From an uncultured Collinsella sp. (lineage in GTDB: Bacteria; Actinomycetota; Coriobacteriia; Coriobacteriales; Coriobacteriaceae): a stretch of DNA of 32,137 nucleotides. Positions 24,532 through 32,082 of this stretch are shown piece after piece (position 1 is the stretch's first letter; every line of letters begins with the position of its first letter). The DNA lies in assembly GCA_938023085.1 (NCBI GenBank), contig CALHDP010000104.1, positions 1 through 32,137 of the forward strand. The letters run 5' to 3'. Both the position numbers and the translations under genes were made by a program. Under the pieces are notes generated by a model. The model saw only the letters and a program-made list of their open reading frames with translations, ran no database searches and was not told the origin of the DNA.

Positions 24532-27500
24532 ATGGCGAACACCCAGAACTATATTAACCACCTGCTGCAGAACACCGGCATTACGCCGGCATGCAGCGAA
24601 GAAGAGCGCTTGGCTGCCGAGGATATCGCTCAGATCTTCCGCAACCACGGCTTTGACCCCGAGGTTCAGGAGTTCAATGCCCCGGCGCCCAGTAGATTGG
24701 CATTTGCCGTTACCGGTATTCTTGCGTTTGCCGGCGCCCTGCTGATGGGCATCGGCGGCGGTATCGGCTTGGTCGGCACCTTGCTGGCCATTGTCGGCGC
24801 CGTTCTTTACGTGCTCGAGCGCACGGGCCACCCCGTGGTTTCGCGCCTGGGCAAGACGGGCGTGAGCCAAAATGTCATCGCCTACCACAAGGCCTCGGGC
24901 CCGCTCGCGTCTCCGCGCAACCGCCCGGTGGTCGTTGTCGCACACTACGACTCTCCCCGTGCTGAGCTGCTCGCCCGCGAGCCCTATGCTTCGTATCGTG
25001 CGCTCATCGCCAAGCTGTTGCCCGTTGCCACGGTTGCCCCTGCTGCCGTTGCCATCCTGCGTATCCTGCCGCTCCCCGGCGCGCTCAAGGTTCTGCTGTG
25101 GATTGTCGCGATCCTCGCTTCCCTCGTTGCACTTGCCAACGCGGCAAACATCATCTCTAACCGCCACGTTCTTCCCTATACGTCCGGCGCGGTGTGCAAC
25201 AAGTCTTCTGTCGCCGCTATGCTCGGCGTTATGGACAACGTTGCTCCCTTCCAGGGCGAGAACGAGTTTCCCGACGATGTTCCGTTCGATACCTATTTTG
25301 GGGAGCAGAAACGTCGTGCCGAGGAAATGGCGCGCGCGGCGGCGGAGTATGCCGCGGCCCAGCAGCAAAACGACTACGGCAACACCATCGAGTACGAAGA
25401 GCCTACCTACGCCGAGGACGAGTTCGGTCAGCCGATTGCTCCCGACGCTCAAACCGAGCCCGAACAGGGCGAGGCTTTTGACGAGCAGATCGAGGGCTTT
25501 GAGGGTGCGTCTGCCGACGAGACGCTGATTGGCGCCATCGTGCCCGAGGATCAGAATCAGGCTGTCCAGGCCGAAGAGTTCAATGACGAGGTTCCCGCTG
25601 CTGAGCCGGCGGAGGAGCCTGCCGCGGCCGAGCCCGAGCCCAAGCTCTATCGCAACGCCGCCGGCAACATCCGCTTTGGTTCGGATGCCATCCGTGCGCT
25701 CGGAATGCTTCCCGAGTCCTGCACGCTCGATTACGAGGAGGGCGAGGAGCCGACGTTTGAGCCCGAGCCTGCGCCCGTTGTCACTGCGGATGATGAGTCT
25801 GCCGCGGTTACCGCTGCCGTTGCCGAGCCCGAGGCGGTGCCTGCGATCGATCCCGCGGCAGGACTGGACATTTTGGCTCCCGCCGCGCCGGCGCAAGACG
25901 TTGCGGACGAGTCTGACGACGATTACGTTGAACAGCCGAGGCGCGTGTCTTACGAGAGCGATACTGATTTCTCTGCCGAGATTCCCGCGGCAACGCCCCA
26001 TGCCGATATTGCATCCGCGCTCTCTTCGATTGGCGCCAGCGCTTCCAGCTTCTTTAAGGGTGCGCTTGCAAAGGGCAGGAAATTTGTCGACGATTTCGAG
26101 GAGAAGCGCGCTGCCGCACGCGAGGCTGCCGAGCAGGAGGCTATCGCTCAGCAGCAGGCAGCCGAGGCGGCACGTGAGCGCGCGGCGCAAGAGTTCGAGC
26201 AGAACGAGGCTATGCAGTCCGGGCCCGTCGACGCTGCCGAAGCTACGACGTCCTTTGAGTCCCAGCAACCGACGTCAGCGGATGTTGTTGAGGCAACAAC
26301 GTCTTTCGAGGCTCAGCAGCACGTCGATAGCACCATGTCGTTTGATGCCGCGCAGTTCGATTCCACGATAACGTTTGAAAAGCAAGGCACCGCAATTGCC
26401 GAGCCCCTTCCTGTTTCCGATGAGCAGGGCGACGCGGCAGACGATGACGAGCCCATTGATGCTGCCGAAATCCAAGATGCCGCCGAGGACGAGTCCGTCG
26501 AGGCCAACTCTGACGAAGAGCAATACGCGGCAGCCGATCAAGGTGATTCGACCGAGGTCGAGCAGGAGGAAGTGCCTGCGGTTTCCGAGACTCCCGAGAC
26601 GGATGAGTCGAGGCCTTACTCCACGCAGATTTTCACCATGCCGACCCCGAGTGGTTCCGGTGCCACGGTTGCCAATGTCGCTCCCACCCAGGACGAAACG
26701 GTCGATTCCCTTATGGCCCAGATTTCCTCCCAGGCATCGCCGCGTCCGCAGATGAATGTTCCCGATCCGGCGTCGGCACCGTCGCCTGCACCTTCCTCGT
26801 CTCCGCTGGCTTCGGTCCCCGATCCGTCGCTGCCGTCTATGAAGCAGGCAAACGTTGCGTCTCGCACGTCGCTGTTCGACCTTCCCGATCCCTCTGCCCA
26901 GGTCAACGACCCCTTTGCTACTGCCCAGGGTCCCGAACCCACATCGGCACCCGTTGCGCCTCCCATGCCCGTTGCGTCGGGCGCTCAGCCGATCGAGACC
27001 ATTTCGGCTCCCGCCCCGGCGGCACCCAAGTCTCGTAAGCGCGGCCTGGGTGGCCTGTTCGGTCGTAAAAAGAAAAACGAGCAGGATAGCATGAGCGACT
27101 GGCTGGGCGTCGAAGACGATTACGATGCCAAGAAGTCCGGTCGCGGTATCGGTTCGTGGGATAACTTCGAGGACGATAACGATGGCTGGAAGGGCGGCGC
27201 TACGTCTTCCGACGGCGCTTCTCCCGAAGATATGCTCTCGGCTGTCGCCTCTATGGGCGATGATGAGCTGCTCGGTCACGATATCTGGTTTGTGGCAACG
27301 GGCGCCTCGGATTGTGATGGCGCCGGTATGAAGGCCTTCTTGGCATCGCATCGCGACAAGCTCCGTGGCGTATTCTTCATCAATCTTGAATCCGTCGGCG
27401 CCGGTAGGCTTTCGGTGGTGACGGTCGAGGGCGAACAGCAGCTGCTCAAGGGCGATCGCCGCATCATGAACCTGGTCAGCAAGGTGTGCAAGTCGTTCCA

Positions 27501-27708
27501 TGTCGATTGCGGCGCGCTCGAGATGCCCTATGCCAAGACCGATGCCTATGCCGCGCTCGAGGCGAGCCGCCGAGCCCTCACCATCGCCGGCGTGGACGGC
27601 ACGCGTCTGGCTTGCGCTCGTACCGAGGACGACCTGCCCCACAATGTCAACCCGACGAACATTGCCACGGTATCCGAGGTCGTGACCGAGGTTATCCGCC
27701 GTTCGTAG
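24532..27708 (+). CDS. Large membrane protein with split M28-peptidase-like domain and long acidic disordered insert
   Basis: I do not recognise a named family. The 1058-residue product (ATG at 24532, with GGAG five bases upstream; longer in-frame starts lack one) begins with a soluble helical part like M28 aminopeptidases. Hydrophobic segments follow near 58-98 and 157-207. Between them lies VVVVAHYDSPRAELL (HxD near 141-143), the M28 metal site. SGAVCNKSSVAAML (near 218) replaces the usual metal-bridging Asp by Asn-Lys-Ser. Residues ~245-900 are Glu/Ala/Pro-rich and look disordered. The second M28-like half is FVATGASDCDGAGMKAFL (near 920), NLESVGAG and DDLPHNVNPTN. The paired acidic residues of the M28 active site are changed (ASD), so catalysis is doubtful. 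Alternatives: a scaffold or an enzyme with altered metal use. Confidence 0.7.
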   Translation: MANTQNYINHLLQNTGITPACSEEERLAAEDIAQIFRNHGFDPEVQEFNAPAPSRLAFAVTGILAFAGALLMGIGGGIGLVGTLLAIVGAVLYVLERTGHPVVSRLGKTGVSQNVIAYHKASGPLASPRNRPVVVVAHYDSPRAELLAREPYASYRALIAKLLPVATVAPAAVAILRILPLPGALKVLLWIVAILASLVALANAANIISNRHVLPYTSGAVCNKSSVAAMLGVMDNVAPFQGENEFPDDVPFDTYFGEQKRRAEEMARAAAEYAAAQQQNDYGNTIEYEEPTYAEDEFGQPIAPDAQTEPEQGEAFDEQIEGFEGASADETLIGAIVPEDQNQAVQAEEFNDEVPAAEPAEEPAAAEPEPKLYRNAAGNIRFGSDAIRALGMLPESCTLDYEEGEEPTFEPEPAPVVTADDESAAVTAAVAEPEAVPAIDPAAGLDILAPAAPAQDVADESDDDYVEQPRRVSYESDTDFSAEIPAATPHADIASALSSIGASASSFFKGALAKGRKFVDDFEEKRAAAREAAEQEAIAQQQAAEAARERAAQEFEQNEAMQSGPVDAAEATTSFESQQPTSADVVEATTSFEAQQHVDSTMSFDAAQFDSTITFEKQGTAIAEPLPVSDEQGDAADDDEPIDAAEIQDAAEDESVEANSDEEQYAAADQGDSTEVEQEEVPAVSETPETDESRPYSTQIFTMPTPSGSGATVANVAPTQDETVDSLMAQISSQASPRPQMNVPDPASAPSPAPSSSPLASVPDPSLPSMKQANVASRTSLFDLPDPSAQVNDPFATAQGPEPTSAPVAPPMPVASGAQPIETISAPAPAAPKSRKRGLGGLFGRKKKNEQDSMSDWLGVEDDYDAKKSGRGIGSWDNFEDDNDGWKGGATSSDGASPEDMLSAVASMGDDELLGHDIWFVATGASDCDGAGMKAFLASHRDKLRGVFFINLESVGAGRLSVVTVEGEQQLLKGDRRIMNLVSKVCKSFHVDCGALEMPYAKTDAYAALEASRRALTIAGVDGTRLACARTEDDLPHNVNPTNIATVSEVVTEVIRRS

Positions 27709-27729
27709 ACGGAGCTCTAAGGAGTCAAC

Positions 27730-27948
27730 GTGTTTTCGTATATTAAGCGCCATTGGCCTGTCTACGTGATTTTGACCTTGATTGCCATTGCGTTAGGATT
27801 TGGGGCTGCCTACATCGTGGGTGCAAAGGGCTCGACCCCCGCCTCCGCAATCAGCGAAGAGGTGGAGCAAGAACAGAGTACGGGTGCCGATGGGATTCCT
27901 GAGTCCGAGCAGGCAATCGTTGATGGTGGATCTTCGTCTGCAGAGTAG
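27730..27948 (+). CDS. Small single-pass membrane protein
   Basis: A 72-residue protein: a short basic N-terminus (MFSYIKRHW), one hydrophobic helix (about 10-33, YVILTLIAIALGFGAAYIVG), and an acidic Ser/Glu-rich tail. GTG start with AAGGAG five to seven bases upstream, 21 bp after the M28-like gene, so the two are co-transcribed and may interact. Function unknown. It ends before a strong terminator. Confidence 0.8.
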   Translation: MFSYIKRHWPVYVILTLIAIALGFGAAYIVGAKGSTPASAISEEVEQEQSTGADGIPESEQAIVDGGSSSAE

Positions 27949-27969
27949 ATACGGCGATTTACATGATTG

Positions 27970-28007
27970 AAAGCGGGCGAGCCAGGGGACTGGCTCGCCC
28001 GCTTTTT
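27970..28007 (+). terminator. Rho-independent terminator between convergent genes
   Basis: A perfect 15-bp stem (27970-27984 with 27991-28005) and 6-base loop, followed by a T run (28003-28007). It ends the M28-like operon. Read leftward it could also terminate the adhesin gene, which stops 8 bases away. Confidence 0.92.
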
Positions 28008-28014
28008 CATCGCG

Positions 28015-31000
28015 CTAGCGCTTCTTTGGGATCGACCTAAGGCGAGCGAACCATAGGGCTGCGGCACCCGAGGTCAGGAGCGCGGTGATGCAAGCGGCGA
28101 TGGGAACTGATCCTGTTGCCGGTAGGTCCTGCGGTAGGGTACAGCGTTGAATGACGCTGTCCTCGTCATGTGACTCAAGTTTATCGCCGCCGCCGTTGCG
28201 GCAAAGATCGACGCGTGCGCTGTTGGTGAGTGCGGTTTGGGGCGTATAAGCCGACGTCGCCTGCATGTGCACGATTGCGCCCCGGGCGTCTGTGCCAAGG
28301 ATTGCTTTGGCATCGTCAAGATCGTCGTGCTCATCTTTGAGATCATCGCGGTTCCAAGAATCCGCATCGCTTCGAGTCGTAAAGTCGGCGGCTACCGCAC
28401 CGTATTCAATTCGAATGCCCGTTACGACGGTATTGGATGCAAGGTCGAGTTCTTTCGCCTCGAGTGTGGTGGATTCCGTGGTCGAGACATCCGCCTTCCA
28501 GAGGTGCCAGCCGTCGTAATCGACGAGGCGGCAATCCTCACCCAGGCTCTCTTTTACTTCGTCGGACTCAAGCCAAGGATTTTCGTGCCCATCGTCAAGT
28601 GTCGCGTTTGCCGGCTCATCGACGTCTGTCGAGTCCAACGGCGTCGTGCGATACCACACGTTGCACAGACCATTGAGGTCGCCGATGGCGACGGGGGTTT
28701 CGATTGAGACGAATCTCGCCGTATCGTCCTCGGCACACTCAAGATCATCGGTGACCGTGAACTCATCAACCCAGGTAGTTGAATCGTTTCGAGCGTCGAT
28801 GGTATAGGAGAAAAGCCCATCCTTATTGGTTTGCATTGCGGCACGGTTTTTACCATCGCCGTTAGCCAACAGGCCCTTCCCGATAGGTTGGACAAGTTCC
28901 TGACGCTTGTCGACCTGTCCTTTGATCTCGATGGGCGCATCCTTCATCGCGACGGATTGGACTTCTCCCGTATCCTTTATTTCAAACGTTATCTCCTCGG
29001 CAAGGTCATAGGTCCGCGGAGACATCATTTCGCGCAATGTGTAGGTGCCGGGCGCAAGATGTTCGATACGGTGCGGTTTAGCGGATGAGGTCCAGGAGTC
29101 TATTTCGGTTTCGTCTTGTCCATATAGGGTGAGCTGAGCGCCCTCCACCTCTTGTTTTCCGGTTAGGTCGACTTTTGAGATATCGATCTTGGTGAAATCG
29201 TCGGATACTCCGAGATGGGCTTCGATGACGGACGTTGTCTGGTCGGCATATGACAGCTCGACCGTATGGGGACTTTGGTCTAGGAGATATCCTTCGGGCG
29301 CTTGGGTCTCAACGACTTCGTAGCATGCGGCTCCACATCCCAGCGAAAGATGGCTCGCACGGGCGGACCCTTGCTCGTCAGTCGTTACCGTGGCGACAGT
29401 TTCGCCGGCCAGGGCAACGATGCTGCCGTCGGGGCGAACAATATCGCCTGCAGCCCGGATGTCAAACACGGCCCCCATGAGGTTGTGCCCATCGGTAGCG
29501 TCGGACTTTACGATTTCGATGCTTCCGGTTGCCGCGTCGTCGAAGTATGAGGCAATCGCAACGGGCGTTAGATGTCTGTCGGCGGGGATTGTTATCGCGA
29601 GGTCCTCTCCGACAAGATATGGCTTCTTTGCCGAGACCTCTCGCACGTAGTAGGTGCCCGGGTTAAGAGACTCGGGCAGCGTGACGGTACCAGTTGTGTC
29701 GGTCGTAAAGGCGTTCAGGACATTGTGGGTCGGATACCAGCACGTTTGTGAGATGGGCTCGTGGTTGCTGTCGAGCAACTGGAAGCTAAAACCTGCAAGG
29801 GGAACTGCGGCACCGGTCTGAGCGTCGCGCTTAACAATCTGGAGATGCGTCGACAGGGCATGGTTGTCCACGATGTACTGAAGCTCGGCACCGTCGGCAA
29901 TCTGTTCAGCCGAGACGGCCCATTCTCCTGCCTGTTTAAAGCCTTCGGGGACGGATTCTGGGACCTCCCGAACTGTGTAGCCGGCACGGTCATAGGGGAT
30001 GGCTCCGTGGACGCCGTCGGGCCGCTTGCCCGCGCCGAACCATGCTTCGGGCTGGTCTTTGGTGGAGGCAAAACCATAGATATTTGTGGTTAACGTTCCA
30101 ACAACCTGTTGTGAGCTATTGCTGATGACTTCGAAGACAACGCCTTCAGCGGGCTGTTCCAAGCCAGACTGATCGCTGTTGCCATGATCTTTAAATTTGG
30201 AAATCTCAAGGTCAAATGCAATCGGAATATCTGAAATGCGCGATTCGAGCTCGACGACGCCCGAATCGCCCAACTGGTCGGCTCCAACGGTGTAGGTCCA
30301 GCTGTCGCTGGGTGGCAGGTAGCCCTCGGGGGCCTTCGACTCATAGATGGTGAAGGTTCCAAGGGGAACGTTATCAAGGGTTGCTCGACCGGTTTCGTCG
30401 GTCGTGAGGGTTTGCGTCCATCCGGGGGTGGATTGAGAGACGCAGGTAAACTCGGCGCCGGCGAGCGAGGCCCCCGCTTGGGCTCCGGCACCCGTTGCGG
30501 CGTCAAGCTTTATTATGCGTAGCGTGATGGTGCCTGGCTGCTCATCGATTGTGACATGGCCACCACCGCCCTCCGTGGTAAAGGGGATCCGGTCACGTCG
30601 AGGGATATAGCCTGCCGGTGCCTTTGTCTCTACCAGGTAGTATGCCGTGTTGGGCAAAAGTGTTGCCTGTGCTCGGCCGTTGCCGTCCATTTTGAGCGTG
30701 CCGACGCGTGCGTCACTCATGCTCTCGAAGATATCGAATGTTGCCCCGTCAAACTGATAGATGTCGTTTCCGCTGGTGATGACGGTGTTCGCGGACTGCT
30801 TTTGGAAAGAAACGGAGACCGCTGGCAGTACGTAGAGCATGTCTTGACGTTTGCTGCCGCCCGATATGGGTCCCAAATAGCGCCGTGCGCGGTGCGGAGC
30901 GGCTTTGATGCCTCCCGATTTTGCATTGTCGTGAAGCCACCGTGCGGCAGCCACGACCTCATTGTCGGCGGTAAAATGCCCACTTTTTGTCTTGCCTTGA

Positions 31001-31446
31001 GCTGTTGTGTAGGAGTAAGTGCCGTCGACATGGGTGGTGCCGTTGAGCATCCATACGGCAAGTTGGGTGGCGGCGCGGGCGCGATCGGGCGACAGGCTGT
31101 AACCGCCAAACGACGTGGCAGAAGGATATCCGTGACAAACGATCGCCGCGAACTCGTCGTCGAGCCATACCCAGCCCTGATCAAAGTTGAGCCATGGGCC
31201 ACCCGGCTTGGTGGGACCGGGACGTTCCTGGTTCATGCAGTACGCGATTGAGGCGTCTTGAGCCTCGTACTTACCGATGAGGAAGGGCCCGCAATCGTCG
31301 CTAATGGTGCGAAAGCTGAGCTGATCGTAGCCGTCGATGGCAAGTGCGGATCCCGGCGCCAAGCAGCTGATGAGTAGGAAGAGGAGCAGGAGCAGCGGGC
31401 CTGTTGCGATTGCGCTGTGGACAGAGTGCGTGGGTGCGTTGGACAT
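28015..31446 (-). CDS. LPXTG-anchored surface adhesin with thioester domain and Cna_B/SpaA-like repeats
   Basis: The 1143-residue protein is probably exported and sortase-linked to the wall. A signal peptide (about 1-36, hydrophobic core LLLLLFLLI) leads to a thioester domain: Cys70 in AYCMNQ and Gln128 in ATQLAVWML, the Cys-Gln pair of TED adhesins. Then about six Cna_B/SpaA-like beta-barrels follow, each ending in an E-box (ETKAPAGY, ESKAPEGYL, REVPESV, REVSAKKPY, ETQAPEGYLL, REMMSP). A further domain lies near 860-1000 (TYDLAEEI through FTVTDDLEC). The sorting signal is LPATG (1108-1112), a hydrophobic helix and KKR. Thioester adhesins can bond covalently to host proteins; isopeptide cross-links are likely in the barrels. 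ATG at 31446 has AAGGAG. No sortase gene lies in the window. Confidence 0.92.
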   Translation of the reverse strand: MSNAPTHSVHSAIATGPLLLLLFLLISCLAPGSALAIDGYDQLSFRTISDDCGPFLIGKYEAQDASIAYCMNQERPGPTKPGGPWLNFDQGWVWLDDEFAAIVCHGYPSATSFGGYSLSPDRARAATQLAVWMLNGTTHVDGTYSYTTAQGKTKSGHFTADNEVVAAARWLHDNAKSGGIKAAPHRARRYLGPISGGSKRQDMLYVLPAVSVSFQKQSANTVITSGNDIYQFDGATFDIFESMSDARVGTLKMDGNGRAQATLLPNTAYYLVETKAPAGYIPRRDRIPFTTEGGGGHVTIDEQPGTITLRIIKLDAATGAGAQAGASLAGAEFTCVSQSTPGWTQTLTTDETGRATLDNVPLGTFTIYESKAPEGYLPPSDSWTYTVGADQLGDSGVVELESRISDIPIAFDLEISKFKDHGNSDQSGLEQPAEGVVFEVISNSSQQVVGTLTTNIYGFASTKDQPEAWFGAGKRPDGVHGAIPYDRAGYTVREVPESVPEGFKQAGEWAVSAEQIADGAELQYIVDNHALSTHLQIVKRDAQTGAAVPLAGFSFQLLDSNHEPISQTCWYPTHNVLNAFTTDTTGTVTLPESLNPGTYYVREVSAKKPYLVGEDLAITIPADRHLTPVAIASYFDDAATGSIEIVKSDATDGHNLMGAVFDIRAAGDIVRPDGSIVALAGETVATVTTDEQGSARASHLSLGCGAACYEVVETQAPEGYLLDQSPHTVELSYADQTTSVIEAHLGVSDDFTKIDISKVDLTGKQEVEGAQLTLYGQDETEIDSWTSSAKPHRIEHLAPGTYTLREMMSPRTYDLAEEITFEIKDTGEVQSVAMKDAPIEIKGQVDKRQELVQPIGKGLLANGDGKNRAAMQTNKDGLFSYTIDARNDSTTWVDEFTVTDDLECAEDDTARFVSIETPVAIGDLNGLCNVWYRTTPLDSTDVDEPANATLDDGHENPWLESDEVKESLGEDCRLVDYDGWHLWKADVSTTESTTLEAKELDLASNTVVTGIRIEYGAVAADFTTRSDADSWNRDDLKDEHDDLDDAKAILGTDARGAIVHMQATSAYTPQTALTNSARVDLCRNGGGDKLESHDEDSVIQRCTLPQDLPATGSVPIAACITALLTSGAAALWFARLRSIPKKR

Positions 31447-31460
31447 GGCTGCTCCTTATC

Positions 31461-31502
31461 CCTCGTGCGCCGCACGGGGAGGCTGCGGCGCTTGGGACGA
31501 GG
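31461..31502 (-). promoter_or_regulatory. Stable hairpin in the adhesin 5' leader
   Basis: In the transcript, CCTCGT (31497-31502) pairs with ACGAGG (31461-31466), and GCGCCGCA (31484-31491) pairs with TGCGGCGC (31467-31474) around a 9-base loop. A 5-base bulge separates the two stems on one side. The stem ends 4 bases before the AAGGAG ribosome-binding site. It might act as a translation-control or stability element, or bind a protein. It does not match c-di-GMP-I or other riboswitch consensus sequences I know. The rest of 31503-31700 has no gene or clear promoter. Confidence 0.6.
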
Positions 31503-31700
31503 CTACCCCCGAGGTTCATGCGGGTAAGTACCGGAAGCTGACCAAAAGCTTGCCCGATTTCCGACAAATTGGGTTCATATGGAACAATCAAATAAAACCG
31601 CAGGTAAAAGATGGTAAAATAAGGACACTAGAGGTCCCTGTCTCCACAATTGGACTGTTTTCCAGACGATTCTCCACAGCTAAAACAAGCATCGATACCC

Positions 31701-31730
31701 TTGTATCGAACAAGACAACCGCGTTATACT
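31701..31730 (+). promoter_or_regulatory. Candidate promoter of tRNA-Gly
   Basis: TATACT (31725-31730) with TTGTAT (31701-31706) 18 bases upstream precedes tRNA-Gly by 13 bases. A 7-bp inverted repeat TCGATAC/GTATCGA (31692-31709) overlaps the -35 and could be an operator. Confidence 0.6.
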
Positions 31731-31743
31731 AGCCAACACACAA

Positions 31744-31818
31744 GCGGGCATCGCCAAGTGGTAAGGCATCAGCTTCCCAAGCTGACACTCGCGGGTTCGA
31801 GTCCCGTTGCCCGCTCCA
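31744..31818 (+). tRNA. tRNA-Gly (anticodon CCC)
   Basis: A complete 75-nt cloverleaf with encoded CCA (31816-31818). The acceptor stem is GCGGGCA/TGCCCGC, the anticodon loop TTCCCAA gives CCC (reads GGG codons), and the T-arm is CGGGTTCGAGTCCCG. It is followed by a terminator. Pieces of its 3' end recur downstream at 31991 and 32122, so it may be an integration target. Confidence 0.97.
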
Positions 31819-31830
31819 GTAAAAAGCACA

Positions 31831-31862
31831 AGCACGACACTGTTCCGGTGCCGTGCTTTTTT
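31831..31862 (+). terminator. Rho-independent terminator of tRNA-Gly
   Basis: Stem AGCACG-A-CAC (31831-31840) pairs with GTG-C-CGTGCT (31848-31857) with one A-C mismatch, followed by six T residues (31857-31862). Confidence 0.85.
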
Positions 31863-31873
31863 CAATAAAGTGC

Positions 31874-31888
31874 CGGGACTCGAACCCG
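31874..31888 (-). other. Inverted copy of a tRNA T-arm
   Basis: CGGGACTCGAACCCG is the exact reverse complement of the T-arm of tRNA-Gly (31792-31806), on the opposite strand 68 bp away. No other tRNA part is intact around it, so it looks like a remnant. Confidence 0.5.
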
Positions 31889-31906
31889 ACAGGGTGCGAG
31901 CGTTAA

Positions 31907-31925
31907 ATAAACGCGAAGCGTTTAT
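31907..31925. repeat. Hairpin with GCGAAGC core
   Basis: An 8-bp stem (ATAAACGC/GCGTTTAT) closes a GAA loop around GCGAAGC, known as an unusually stable DNA mini-hairpin. The same core recurs at 31974-31980 and 32105-32111. Confidence 0.6.
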
Positions 31926-31926
31926 A

Positions 31927-32010
31927 GCGAGCAGGCAAGGTCGCCGATAGGCGACCGCAGCCGGTGCGGATTTGCGAAGCAAATACGCGGACGTCCCGTT
32001 GCCCGCTCCA
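31927..32010 (+). pseudogene. Possible degenerate tRNA-Gly copy
   Basis: The 84-base segment starts GCGAGCA and ends TGCCCGC plus TCCA, so the ends pair at six of seven positions like the tRNA-Gly acceptor stem. The T-arm is damaged: GCGGACGTCCCGT lacks the GTTCGA of the intact gene. No anticodon arm can be drawn with confidence. It may equally be a repeat that carries only the 3' end of the tRNA. Confidence 0.4.
31952..32006. repeat. 55-bp direct repeat, copy 1 (contains tRNA-Gly 3' end)
   Basis: Identical over 55 bp to 32083-32137, 131 bp downstream. It contains a 6-bp stem hairpin (31970-31984) and ends in GTCCCGTTGCCCGC, identical to the 3' end of tRNA-Gly. Confidence 0.9.
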
Positions 32011-32082
32011 CCGAGCATGGCAGATTTCGGGAGTGCGGATTCAGCCCGCCTTGCCCTCGCATGTTCCCGAGCCCGGATTCGC

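Noticed and set aside
24481..26268. A 595-codon minus-strand frame opposite the M28-like gene, and a further one at 26275-27753
   Set aside because: Arg/Gly/Leu-rich shadows; the plus-strand frame has a good start, hydrophobic segments and conserved motifs at both ends.
31503..31640. A c-di-GMP-I or other known riboswitch in the adhesin leader
   Set aside because: The conserved core bases of the classes I know are absent; only a simple hairpin is supported.
31670..31678. TTCTCCACA as a DnaA box near tRNA-Gly
   Set aside because: A lone near-match far from the origin, with no neighbouring boxes, is expected by chance.
31337..31732. A 131-codon plus-strand frame across the adhesin start and leader
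   Set aside because: It overlaps the adhesin signal peptide codons on the other strand and has no motif or ribosome-binding site.
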